64,000 bases of DNA from an uncultured Alphaproteobacteria bacterium. Lineage in GTDB: Bacteria; Pseudomonadota; Alphaproteobacteria; Rhodobacterales; Rhodobacteraceae. The stretch's first letter is position 1, and every line of letters starts with the position of its first letter. A program made the translations under genes and the position numbers. The DNA lies in assembly GCA_902600895.1 (NCBI GenBank), contig CACKLF010000001.1:1-64000 (forward strand). Reading direction: 5' to 3'. Shown here piece after piece: positions 50,863 to 61,200 of this stretch. Below the pieces are notes generated by a model that saw only the letters and a list, made by a program, of their open reading frames with translations, was not told the origin of the DNA and searched no databases.

Positions 50863-51021
50863 ATGTGTTCAAAAGCTGTCGAAGTAGAAAAAGTCACAGA
50901 AATTAAGGTAAAATGTGATGGAGGTTCAGGTGGGCACCCGAGAGTTTGGTTGCAAATTCCTCAAACAAAAAAATTTGTTGTATGCCCATATTGTGAAAAA
51001 AAATTTGAATTGATAAAATAG
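50863..51021 (+). CDS. NDUFS6-type zinc-finger protein
   Basis: 52 residues, too short for most gene finders. The sequence contains VKCDGGSGGHPRVWLQI and VVCPYCEKKFEL, giving the Cys/His/Cys/Cys zinc site of the zf-CHCC family related to complex I subunit NDUFS6. It would bind one zinc ion and is common in alphaproteobacteria, often beside DNA-metabolism genes. TTAGGAAT precedes the ATG. In-frame with no stops and with clear family signature. Confidence 0.88.
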   Translation: MCSKAVEVEKVTEIKVKCDGGSGGHPRVWLQIPQTKKFVVCPYCEKKFELIK

Positions 51022-51072
51022 ATATAAGAATTCTTTCGTTTAAATTAAAGTTTTTAGAGGTAAGGCTGAGAA

Positions 51073-53937
51073 ATGGCGATACAAGAATTTGGTCCAAATG
51101 ATCATATTCACTTAATTGATGGTTCTGGATTTATTTTTAGAGCTTATCACGCACTACCACCACTGATAAAAAGTGATGGCACGCCAGTGGGAGCAGTTTC
51201 CGGTTTTTGTAACATGTTATTCAAAATGTTAGAGGATACCAGTTCTGGTCCTGAAGCACCTACTCATTTAGCAGTAATTTTTGACCACAAGGGGAAAACT
51301 TTCAGGTCAGATATCTTTCCAGAATATAAAGCTAATAGACCGTCTCCCCCAGAGGATTTAATCCCTCAGTTTAGCTTAATCAGAGAGGCAACAAAGGCAT
51401 TTGGAGTCCCTTGTATCGAATTGCCTGGATTTGAAGCTGATGATATCATCGCAACTTTTGCGATGAAGGCAAAACGACTTGGTGGAAAAGTGACTATAGT
51501 TTCATCAGATAAGGATTTAATGCAGCTGGTAGATCATAAGATTACACTTTATGACGCCATGAAAAATAAAAGAATTGATGAAAAATCAGTATTAGAAAAA
51601 TTTGGTGTAATGCCAAAGGATGTTATAGATGTTCAAGCACTTGCTGGAGATAGTGTAGATAACGTTCCAGGTGCGCCCGGTATAGGAATTAAGACGGCGG
51701 CTCAACTCATAACAGAATTTGGTAGTCTAGATAACCTATTAGATAGTGCAGAAAAAATAAAGCAGCCAAAAAGGCGAGAAACTTTAATAAATAATAAGAA
51801 AAATATTCTCATTTCTCGAAGTTTGGTAACGTTAAGAGTTGATGTCACTTCACCGTATGAACTTAAGGAATTTACAATAAATTCACCAGACCCTGACATC
51901 CTGGTGGAGTTTTTAGAAAAAATGGAGTTAAGGACATTATTAAAGAGATTTTCTAAAAAGGTAGGTATAGATAATCTTGAGGAGCCAAAAAAGGCAAACG
52001 AAGAAGAGAGTTCAGAGTTTTACAGATATGAAGATTATGCAAAGAGAGAAATTGAAATAGAAGATTTATCTAATTTTATTGATGTCGAATACAAACTAAT
52101 TCTGGATAAAGGTGGTTTTCAAGATATTTTGAAGCAAATCAGGAATGAAGGCTTTTTTGCTTTAGATACAGAAACAACATCGTTAAATGAAAGAGAAGCA
52201 GATCTAGTTGGTATATCAGTATCTATAGAAGTTGGAAAAGCATTTTATATACCGGTCGGTCATAAGAAAAACTCGGATTGTATAGATGAAGGGACATTGT
52301 TTTCAGACCCAAATTTAGATGAAAGACAATTGTCTATAGATACTATTATTGCTGAGTTAAAGCCATTATTAGAAGATCCCTCTATCCTCAAAATAGGTCA
52401 GAACATAAAATATGACTCAAAGGTATTAAAGAAGTATGGGGTTAACATAATTGCTGTTGATGATACTATGCTAATGTCATTTTGTATAAATGGGGGAAGG
52501 CATGGTCATGGAATGAATGCTCTATCTTCTCGTTATCTAAAGCACGATCCTATTCCAATAAAAGATTTAATTGGTAGTGGAAAAACTGCTATAACATTCG
52601 ATAAAGTTCCTGTTGAAAAAGCTGCCATTTACGCTTGTGAGGATGCAGACATAACTTTACGGCTATGGTTAACTTTCAAGCCTCTTTTGGTAAAAAGTAA
52701 AGTCACTTCGGTTTATGAAAGCTTAGAAAGGCCACTAATTCCTGTTCTTCAAGAAATGGAGGAGACTGGTGTTTTAGTTGATCGTACTCATTTAAAAGAT
52801 ATGTCAAATAAATTAGCAAAAAAAATGGCAGAGTTAGAAGAGGATATTCACCGGCAAGCTGGTTTGAAGTTCAATGTTGGATCACCTAAGCAGTTAGGAG
52901 AAGTCTTGTTTGAAACATTAGGAATACCAGGTGGTAAGAAAGGAAAAACCGGTGCATATGCTACCAGTGCTGATGTTTTAATGACACTATCTGTAGATGG
53001 CTATGATTTGGCGCAAAATGTTTTGGATTATCGTCAAATGTCCAAGCTTAAGTCTACTTATACTGATGCATTGCAGGACCATATTGACTCACAATCTGAG
53101 CGCGTGCACACGTCATATATAAGTTCAGGAGCCTCTACTGGACGGCTGTCTTCTTCTGACCCAAACCTTCAAAATATTCCTATCCGTGCAGAGGAAGGTC
53201 GGAGAATACGAGAGGCTTTTGTATCAAAAGATGGCTATAAGATGTTAAGCCTTGATTATAGTCAAATTGAGTTAAGAATCCTTGCACATATAGCTGAAAT
53301 AGATAGCCTCAAAAAAGCTTTTCGGGATAACTTAGATATTCATGCTTTGACAGCATCAGAAATATTTAATGTGCCCTTGGATCAAATGACACCGGATGTG
53401 AGAAGAAGAGCAAAAGCAATAAATTTTGGAGTGATTTACGGAATTTCAGCATTTGGTCTTGCTAACAACTTGCGAATTAAAAGAGAGGAAGCTAAGAGCT
53501 TTATAGATGCCTATTTCATTCGCTATCCGGGAATTAAAGAGTATATGGATAATACGGTACGAGCTGCTAAGGTAGATGGTTATGTTTCGACCTTATTTGG
53601 TAGAAAGATACACACACCAGAAATTAACTCAAAAGGCTCGGCTGGTGGTTTTGCCTGGAGAGCGGCTGTCAATGCACCAATTCAAGGCACAGCTGCAGAT
53701 ATAATTAAAAGAGCAATGATAAAGACTGCAAATTTTTTGCAAGGATCTGTTTTAGATGCAAAGATGATTTTACAGGTTCATGATGAATTAATTTTTGAGG
53801 TAAAAGAAGAAGACCTGAAGGGGGCTTCAAAGGAAATAAGTTTAATCATGGCAAATGCATGTGAGCCATCAGTTAAATTATCAGTCCCTTTAATTGTGGA
53901 CTCAGGAGAAGGTAAAAGCTGGGCAGTAGCACATTAA
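51073..53937 (+). CDS. polA: DNA polymerase I
   Basis: 954 residues with all three domains. The 5' nuclease (about 1-300) has LIDGSGFIFRAYHALPP, DHKGKTFRSDIFPEYKANRP and ADDIIATFA. The 3'-5' exonuclease motifs are present (DTETT near 366, IKYDSKVL, YACEDADIT), so proofreading is probably active. The polymerase domain carries SLDYSQIELRILAHIAEID (near 726), RRRAKAINFGVIYGIS and VHDELIFEV (near 902). It fills gaps in repair and removes RNA primers. Full length, undamaged. Confidence 0.97.
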   Translation: MAIQEFGPNDHIHLIDGSGFIFRAYHALPPLIKSDGTPVGAVSGFCNMLFKMLEDTSSGPEAPTHLAVIFDHKGKTFRSDIFPEYKANRPSPPEDLIPQFSLIREATKAFGVPCIELPGFEADDIIATFAMKAKRLGGKVTIVSSDKDLMQLVDHKITLYDAMKNKRIDEKSVLEKFGVMPKDVIDVQALAGDSVDNVPGAPGIGIKTAAQLITEFGSLDNLLDSAEKIKQPKRRETLINNKKNILISRSLVTLRVDVTSPYELKEFTINSPDPDILVEFLEKMELRTLLKRFSKKVGIDNLEEPKKANEEESSEFYRYEDYAKREIEIEDLSNFIDVEYKLILDKGGFQDILKQIRNEGFFALDTETTSLNEREADLVGISVSIEVGKAFYIPVGHKKNSDCIDEGTLFSDPNLDERQLSIDTIIAELKPLLEDPSILKIGQNIKYDSKVLKKYGVNIIAVDDTMLMSFCINGGRHGHGMNALSSRYLKHDPIPIKDLIGSGKTAITFDKVPVEKAAIYACEDADITLRLWLTFKPLLVKSKVTSVYESLERPLIPVLQEMEETGVLVDRTHLKDMSNKLAKKMAELEEDIHRQAGLKFNVGSPKQLGEVLFETLGIPGGKKGKTGAYATSADVLMTLSVDGYDLAQNVLDYRQMSKLKSTYTDALQDHIDSQSERVHTSYISSGASTGRLSSSDPNLQNIPIRAEEGRRIREAFVSKDGYKMLSLDYSQIELRILAHIAEIDSLKKAFRDNLDIHALTASEIFNVPLDQMTPDVRRRAKAINFGVIYGISAFGLANNLRIKREEAKSFIDAYFIRYPGIKEYMDNTVRAAKVDGYVSTLFGRKIHTPEINSKGSAGGFAWRAAVNAPIQGTAADIIKRAMIKTANFLQGSVLDAKMILQVHDELIFEVKEEDLKGASKEISLIMANACEPSVKLSVPLIVDSGEGKSWAVAH

Positions 53938-53994
53938 TTTAGGATGGACAAACCCTGCTTTAATTAGGGTATTATAAATAAAGGAAGAAAAATT

Positions 53995-55275
53995 TCACTC
54001 TAAATGGCCTTTTATTTTTTTGGCCAGTGAAAAAGCTGCTTTCTTACCATTCTCAAATGCTCCGTTGACTAGACCGTAAATTTCTGGTTCAAGAGCCTCT
54101 CCCACGAATAATATTTTACCAGATTCTAATCCTCGTAACTTTTCACGTGATTTGCTACCTCCTGGTTTTGCTGCTGCATATGACCCAAGTGTTAAAGGAT
54201 TGTCTGCCCAGTCCGATGCAAAGCCTTTTATAAAATGCTTTTTTGCTTTACTTCCGACTAGGAAAATCAATTTTTCAATAGCATAGTCTACAACCGCTTC
54301 ATGCCCATGTTCATAAAGGTCCCAGCCAAATTTCCCACCAATGAATCCCATTAAATAATTATGCCCTGTGGGCCAAGCAAGAAAATAACATCCAGTTCCA
54401 ATATCCTTGCGGGCAAGGTCATATTCTACTCTGTTGTTTTCTCCTAATCCGAGACGATTTCCATCAAAAAGAAGGGGTATTTTGATTAATAAACCCATCT
54501 GGAGATCATTTATTGCCTCCTGTTTTTGAAGTGTAAGTGATGGAGTAAATTTTATTTTTTCTGCCTTCAAGACTCCTATGGATACAGTGCATATGCAGTA
54601 TTTAGCCTTGAGTGTTCCTTCAGTTGTAATCAACTCAACTTGCTGTCCTGAATGATTGATTTCCTTGACTGTAGTGTTAAATTTAATTGGAAAATTGTTA
54701 TTGAGTCTTGAGACTAGAGATCCCAGCCCTTCTTTAACGATATGGCTGGGCTGGCCATGCCTTGAGTTATAATAGTCAAGCGTGGAAATATCTTCCATGT
54801 CAACTGCGAAGTTTAACGCGCCTTCCCAGTTTTGGAAAATTTCACCATTACTGATGTGTGAAATCACTTGAGATGCCGGGATATCTTTGCCAGCCTTGCC
54901 TGTATCATTGATAGCTTTTTCGATAGCTTTTTCAGCCGAGGCATAGCTTTCTATAGAATGTATAGAAGATCTAATTCCATCCTTTTCAAAGGTATCTGCT
55001 GAAGAGTTGGTGTGATCTAATAAAGTAAAGCCTTCCTTTATCCCAAATTTTTTGAAAAAGTTGCGATCCGATCCGGTAATCCAAGAGCAACCATGATCAA
55101 CTGGTTGCATAAAGGATACGCTTTCTGTGTACGCTCGACCGCCTACACGATTTGCGGCTTCTATTATTACGAAGGATATTCCTAGCCTGGAGAGTTCACG
55201 TGCTGCTGATAACCCTGCGGCCCCCGCACCAATAATGGCAATGGCTGGATTTGAAGGGATTTTTGTATTAATCAT
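53995..55275 (-). CDS. Flavin monoamine oxidase family protein
   Basis: 426 residues: IIGAGAAGLSAARELSRLG, FVIIEAANRVGGRAYTES and C-terminal ILFVGEALEPEIYGLVNGAF, with a substrate domain between. The RxGGR motif and ending are those of the MAO/polyamine oxidase family. No covalent-FAD Cys in the human MAO position was noted. The likely reaction is oxidation of a primary or secondary amine to an aldehyde. It is 43 bases from the GMC oxidoreductase gene, same strand. Confidence 0.87.
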   Translation of the reverse strand: MINTKIPSNPAIAIIGAGAAGLSAARELSRLGISFVIIEAANRVGGRAYTESVSFMQPVDHGCSWITGSDRNFFKKFGIKEGFTLLDHTNSSADTFEKDGIRSSIHSIESYASAEKAIEKAINDTGKAGKDIPASQVISHISNGEIFQNWEGALNFAVDMEDISTLDYYNSRHGQPSHIVKEGLGSLVSRLNNNFPIKFNTTVKEINHSGQQVELITTEGTLKAKYCICTVSIGVLKAEKIKFTPSLTLQKQEAINDLQMGLLIKIPLLFDGNRLGLGENNRVEYDLARKDIGTGCYFLAWPTGHNYLMGFIGGKFGWDLYEHGHEAVVDYAIEKLIFLVGSKAKKHFIKGFASDWADNPLTLGSYAAAKPGGSKSREKLRGLESGKILFVGEALEPEIYGLVNGAFENGKKAAFSLAKKIKGHLE

Positions 55276-55318
55276 TCCACTTCACTAATTTCTTAAAATG
55301 GCTACTTTGTAACATAAA

Positions 55319-56965
55319 CTAATTTCCTTCTAGAATTATTTCCGCTACTTTTTCGGCAAAAGCTATTACTGTTGCATTTAGATTTCCAGTAATCTGTGTC
55401 GGAAAAGCTGAAGCATCGCAAACTCTCAGGTTATTAATTCCTCTTACTTTTAAATTACTATCCAATACGGCAAGTTGATCAGTATCAGGACCCATCCGTG
55501 CTGTTGAGCATGGGTGGTGCCCAGAAAAGGTATTTTGATATATAGCCGCTTCAATTTCAGGATCCGATGTAGCATTATGAAACGGTGGTAATTCTCCTGA
55601 GTGGTATTTTGCTATCTCATTTTTTGACATCACATCTCGCACTACTTTTACACCTTCTGTTAGTTCTTTAAGGTCAGACTTATTTTTATAATAGTTGAGA
55701 TCGATAAGGGGGTGGTCCAACGGATTATTGCTTTTTAAGCGAACAGACCCTAATGATTTTGGCCTCATCTGGTTAATATCTATTTGTATTCCTGGCTTAG
55801 CAACCTTTCTTCCTCTGGCAAAGATTTTCTTTCCAAACCTTTCAAAAAGGGGAGTAGTTTCTATAGCATGGTTAGTTAGATTTTCATCAATAATCATAGG
55901 CGTCATATAAATTTGAAGCTCTGGAAGAGATATGTCTTTAAGTGCATGAAATAGGACAGCTGAAAAAAAAGCGCCACTTCCTGGGCCATCTTTAAAAATT
56001 AACCACCTTGTCAAAAGAGAAATGGCTTTATCAAGACGTTGAAACCTGGCTAGGCTAAGATCTTTTCTGGTTGAGCCATATTGTATGGACACGTCGACAT
56101 GATCAGCTAAATTTTCTCCAACACCTGGTAAATCAACATAGACTGGAATATTTAAATCTTTCAGATGAGACTCTGGACCAATCCCCGAAAGCAATAAGGT
56201 TTGAGGAGTTCCAAAAGCACCTTGGCAAAGAATAACCTCTCTTTCAGAATATATTTTAACTCCTTCTGCTGTTTCTATTCCTATGGCATTATCTTTCTGA
56301 ATCAAAATGCGTTTCACATGGCAATTCTTCAATAATGTAAGATTTTGAGGTTTACTGGAAAGGTAAGCTATATTGGAGGATTGTCTAATTCCATTTTTTA
56401 TCATGCTGTCAGTGCGCCCTACTCCAGTTCTGTACGGGCCATTAAAGTCGTCTATAAAAATATGCCCTGCTTTAATTGAGGCATCGATAAATGCTTTTTC
56501 AAGCGTGCCAAAGTTTCTTGAGGGTTCTGTCGCCAAAGGTCCAAAACTCCCATGCCATTGGTCTCTCCGGTATTTAGAGCTTTCTGATTTCTTAAAATAG
56601 CGAAGCAGATCATTGTAACCCCAGCCCTTTAAGCCCATTTCTGCCCAATTATCATAATCTCTTTTGACGCCTCGCATGTAAATCATTCCATTCATGTTTG
56701 AGCTTCCACCTAATCCCTTACCTCTAGGGAGATATATTTGTCGCCCAAATAGGGTTTTTTGAGGGATTGAGTTATATCCCCAGTCTAATTTGGGATTTCC
56801 AAAAACGAAACCATTTCCAGCTGGCATTTTGATAAAAAGATTTCTGCCGCCACCGCCAGCTTCGATAAGAGCCACATTAACATTAGTATTTTCGCTGAGG
56901 CGGCTGGCTAAAGTGCATCCGGCGGAGCCACCACCTAGAACTAAATAATCAAACTTTTTTTTCAT
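55319..56965 (-). CDS. GMC-family FAD oxidoreductase (choline dehydrogenase-like)
   Basis: 548 residues: YLVLGGGSAGCTLASRLSEN, LPRGKGLGGSSNMNGMIYMR, GAFGTPQTLLLSGIGPESHL and the C-terminal catalytic pair GHHPCSTARMG (His) and TQITGNLNATVIAFAEKVAE (Asn). This fits the BetA/alcohol dehydrogenase branch of GMC oxidoreductases, oxidising alcohols to aldehydes, probably at the membrane with a quinone acceptor. Substrate unspecified. Confidence 0.92.
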   Translation of the reverse strand: MKKKFDYLVLGGGSAGCTLASRLSENTNVNVALIEAGGGGRNLFIKMPAGNGFVFGNPKLDWGYNSIPQKTLFGRQIYLPRGKGLGGSSNMNGMIYMRGVKRDYDNWAEMGLKGWGYNDLLRYFKKSESSKYRRDQWHGSFGPLATEPSRNFGTLEKAFIDASIKAGHIFIDDFNGPYRTGVGRTDSMIKNGIRQSSNIAYLSSKPQNLTLLKNCHVKRILIQKDNAIGIETAEGVKIYSEREVILCQGAFGTPQTLLLSGIGPESHLKDLNIPVYVDLPGVGENLADHVDVSIQYGSTRKDLSLARFQRLDKAISLLTRWLIFKDGPGSGAFFSAVLFHALKDISLPELQIYMTPMIIDENLTNHAIETTPLFERFGKKIFARGRKVAKPGIQIDINQMRPKSLGSVRLKSNNPLDHPLIDLNYYKNKSDLKELTEGVKVVRDVMSKNEIAKYHSGELPPFHNATSDPEIEAAIYQNTFSGHHPCSTARMGPDTDQLAVLDSNLKVRGINNLRVCDASAFPTQITGNLNATVIAFAEKVAEIILEGN

Positions 56966-57049
56966 AGCCCTTAAGTACTTTAATTGCGAATTATATGTAG
57001 ATAGTATAGCAAGAAAGGTGTTTGTGCGAAGGACATATCTATATCTAAA

Positions 57050-58240
57050 TTACACATACATGCTATTTCTTTTAAAAATCTGAAAGGTAACATAGCTTGC
57101 GCAGATCATAGCTAGAAGTAAGAATAACATACTATAACTAATAAAATGTAATAGAAAACCTGAAAATATTGGCCCTATAATTTTTCCAGAATTTCTGATA
57201 GCACCAACCATTCCCATTTTTACTCCAAAGTCACTTTTATTTTTATCTGTTATTATCAGAGACAAACTAGAAGGAAGTGAAAAGGCCTGACCAAATCCAA
57301 ACAGAGCAGCACTCATAAATATTAATTCATAGCGCTCATTAAGTGAGAGATTTAAGAGACTCAATATCATTAAAATTAGTCCTGAGAGTATAACCCTCTC
57401 ACCTCCAAAAGTATCACCAAGTTTCCCGCCCAGCGGTCTTATTAGAAAGTGGCAAAGCTCTTGTATTGTGAGGTAAGCACCGGCTTTTAAAAATGTACCG
57501 CTGTCAGATATCAAAATTTGCAGAGGTAGAAATACCTTTACAGAATATACTACTAGATGAATCAGAAACTCCAGCAGACCTGCTTGCCAAACTCTTTTAT
57601 TAAATAATCCTATTTTAAATGAGGTCAAAAGGGATGCCCTAAACTTATGCATGTAATTCCTTTGTCTAAAGTTAACATTCTCTAGTTTGTCATAATCAGA
57701 GGAAAGGAATAATATTGGCATGGCCCCAATTATTGAGATAATGCCGATTATATAAAATACAATTTCTATTGAAAAGTAACTGAGTACGAGGCCTGCGGAT
57801 ACTGGTGCGCAAAGATATGCTGCTGACCTTGCCATCCCAAAAGTACCCATTCTAGTACTCGGGTAATTATGAGAAAGGTCAGCCACTAAAGCTAGTGAAA
57901 CGGGGCCAAGAATTGCTGTCGCCACCCCATGAAACAATCTAATAATTGTCAGTTCTCCAGGACTAGAGATAAAGACATACAGGAACGGGAATATTGTGAA
58001 AAATATGCATGCAACGAGTAACCAGATCTTCCTTCCAAAATTATCAGACAAAAAGCCTACAAAGGGTTTCAAAATCATCCCAGTAATTGTCGAAATTGAT
58101 AAAATAGTACCAACTAGCATCTCTGATGCACCTAAAGTAATTGCAAAATAGGGAAGTAGCGGCATTTTTCCAATCTGATAACCATACCTTAAGATAAAAT
58201 CAGAAGAGAATAGGAGAAAAAGATTCTTTTTGTAGGCCAT
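57050..58240 (-). CDS. MFS transporter
   Basis: 396 residues, about 12 hydrophobic segments. MFS loop 2-3 motif reads GFLSDNFGRKIWLLVA; RLFHGVATAILGPVSLALVA is motif-B-like. The second half has IRPLGGKLGDTFGGERVIL. It looks like a drug/small-molecule exporter of the DHA1 type. The ATG that begins MAYKKNLFLLFSSD is taken; a TTG 45 bases upstream would overlap the next gene's end by 23 bases. Substrate unknown. Confidence 0.82.
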   Translation of the reverse strand: MAYKKNLFLLFSSDFILRYGYQIGKMPLLPYFAITLGASEMLVGTILSISTITGMILKPFVGFLSDNFGRKIWLLVACIFFTIFPFLYVFISSPGELTIIRLFHGVATAILGPVSLALVADLSHNYPSTRMGTFGMARSAAYLCAPVSAGLVLSYFSIEIVFYIIGIISIIGAMPILFLSSDYDKLENVNFRQRNYMHKFRASLLTSFKIGLFNKRVWQAGLLEFLIHLVVYSVKVFLPLQILISDSGTFLKAGAYLTIQELCHFLIRPLGGKLGDTFGGERVILSGLILMILSLLNLSLNERYELIFMSAALFGFGQAFSLPSSLSLIITDKNKSDFGVKMGMVGAIRNSGKIIGPIFSGFLLHFISYSMLFLLLAMICASYVTFQIFKRNSMYV

Positions 58241-58262
58241 ATCCACTGAATGCCTGAGGGTT

Positions 58263-61200
58263 TTACCAACCTGTCTTGGGAGCAAAAACGGTTTGTGCGG
58301 TAATGACTGGAGGTTTTAACTTTCCAATATCAGAATTAAATTGTTTAATCTTTATATTTACAAGTTTATCGAAATCACCCAAGACATTATCAATTTTTAA
58401 AAAAATGTCTTTGGCTACTTCTTCTGATTGTGTGGGTGGTTTGGCGTCAGCAATATTAATAAGTGAGAGTAAGTCTTTAAGAGTATCGTCCAAACCCGCC
58501 GGATGTCGTAAAACATCACTAGGTGTTTCTCTTTTTGAACTTATCAATCGCCCTTCAATAATTTCAAGACTTGAAAGAAGGTCATCAATTATTTCTTTCT
58601 TTTTTGGTGTAACTTTTAACATGTGATCTAATTGTTTTCTCATTAAACGACTGCGATTAATCGCAATATTTAATTCTGAAAGTTTATCAACTATTTTGAC
58701 AGCCAAACTGTATTGCTTTCTGAGATCACTTTTTGATGTGTTTATTCTAGGGTCTTTTATCACCTCGAAGGACGTATTTTGAGACAAACCATTAACATTC
58801 AGTTCAATAGTGTAAATTCCAGGCAAAACTTTAACACCTCCTCCGCCAGCTAATTTTGAATTTTTAGAAAATGGTTCATATTTTCTAGTAATTAGAGACT
58901 CATCTTGCCGAGTGGGTCCCTGCTGGCATAAATCCCAGACAAACTTATTTAGACCTGGCACAATATCTAATTCATTTTTACTTTCATCGTCATTGTTAAA
59001 TCTTATTATCTCTTTTCCCGAAGGGTCCTTAATAATAATTGCTACTTTGCTTTGGTTAGCTTTACTATCTAGCCAAAAGTATATAATTGCTCCGTTTGGA
59101 GGGTTTTCTCCGGTATCTAAGTATTTTCTTTCTTTTTTTCCGTTAGGTAATTTATGAATATATGATGCACCAGATACCCCAAATGCTGGACTATAGTCTT
59201 TACCATCACCATTAAAAATTCCCGAACTCCAGTGAATATTTTGTCTCACCGTTTGTGGTACAGGGAAAAGCTCAAATTTGGATTTAGTACTTATCTTTTT
59301 GCGTAAAACTTCTATATTATCAAGAATCCAAAAAGATCTGCCGTGCGTAGCTACAACAAGGTCAGAGCCTTTGACCTTTAAATCATAAACTGGTACAACT
59401 GGAAATTTTCCAGAAAGCCTATCCCACTGCCCCCCGTCATCTGTTGAAATGTAAATACCTGTCTCAGTTCCAACAAACAAGAGTCCTGGGACTTTTGTAT
59501 CGGATCTAATCACTCTTGTTATTTCGTTTTTAGGAAAATTTTTATTGAGCTGGTCCCACGTTTCTCCACCATCTGATGTTTTGAACAAATAAGGCTTGTA
59601 ATCGGATAATTTGTATCTGGTTGCTGCTAGATAAATAGTGTTTGGATCATGAGCAGAGATTTCTATATTTCCAATATATGCCCACTCGGGCATATATTTT
59701 GGAGTAACCTCTTGCCAATTTTCACCACCATTCCGCGTGATGTGAACAAGCCCATCATCTGTGGCTGCCCAAATTTCACCTTTATTATGACTAGATTCTA
59801 CAACAGAAGAGCATGTAGCATATTGTTCTGCTCCAGCACTATCACCAGTCAAAGGTCCGCCGGAAAAATCTAACTTCGACTGATCTTGGCGACTCAGATC
59901 AGGAGAAATTTTTTCCCAACTCATACCTTCGTTTTGCGATTTAAAAACATGATTGCCTCCAACGTATATTATATTTGAATCATGAGGTGAAAAGAGAATT
60001 GGAAAAGTCCATGCAAAACGATATTTCAGATCTTTTGGGGCAAAACCAGTTTGTTCCTCGGGCCAGACATTTATTAATTGCATTTGACGAGTTTCGTGAT
60101 CATACCGCTGAAGTGCACCATTACCTCCTGGACTAGACCCAACAGCACCAACATAAGTGATATTTGGATTTTTAGGGCTTACAGCAATGAAACCGCTTTC
60201 TCCCGTACCGGGCAAAATGTTATCTGCCATAGTTATCATACCCCATTCTGCTTGACTGGGAACTGATATTGATGTGTTGTCTTGTTGTGTTGCATAAACT
60301 CTGTATGGGTATTGATTGTCAACATCCATACGGTAAAACTGCGCTGTATTTTGGTTGTAGATTGTAGACCATGTTTCTCCACCATTGAAAGAAACACAGG
60401 CACCTCCATCATTTCCCTCTATCATTCTTAATGGATTGTCCGGGTCAATCCACAGATCGTGGTTGTCTCCATGTGGTGTCGTAATTTCAAAGAAGTTTCG
60501 ACCACCGTCGATAGATTTCCACATCTGAAAGTTTGTAACGTAAACTATATCAGCATTCAATGGATCTGAAAAAATATGAGTATAGTACCAGGGTCTATGG
60601 ATTAGGTCCCGGTTTGGGCAGACAAGTTCCCAACTTTCCCCATAGTTTTGAGAAGCATACAAACCTGTATTACTATCATCTGCTTCGACAAGGCAGTAGA
60701 TTCTTCCTTGCTTTGCAGAAGAAATTGAAACTCCAATTTTTCCAAGTAATCCTTTTGCAAATCCCGTATTGGAAGACACTTCTTGCCAAGTATCTCCGCT
60801 ATCCATTGATCTATAGAGACCGCTTCCCTCACCACCAGATGATAAATGCCAAAACTGTCTTCTAGCTTGCCAGGTTGATGCAAAGAGGATCCTTGGATTG
60901 CTCATATCCATTGAAATATCAATTGCTCCAGCATCCTCATTTATGAATAAAACTTTTTCCCAACTTTTTCCACCATCAAGACTTCTATAAACGCCTCTAT
61001 CTTTATTTGGCCCAAAAGCATCTCCAAAAGCTGCCACAAAAACTATATTTGGGTTTTGTGGATGTACTCTAATTTCCCCTATATGCTTTGTATTTTGTAG
61101 GCCAATGTGATGCCAAGTTCTCCCAGCATCTTCCGACTTGTAAATCCCATCCCCGTATGAAACATCAACTCTAATAGTTGTTTCTCCGGTTCCAGCATAT

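Noticed and set aside
53952..53970. ACCCT/AGGGT hairpin after polA
   Set aside because: Five-base arms and no T-run; too weak to call a terminator.
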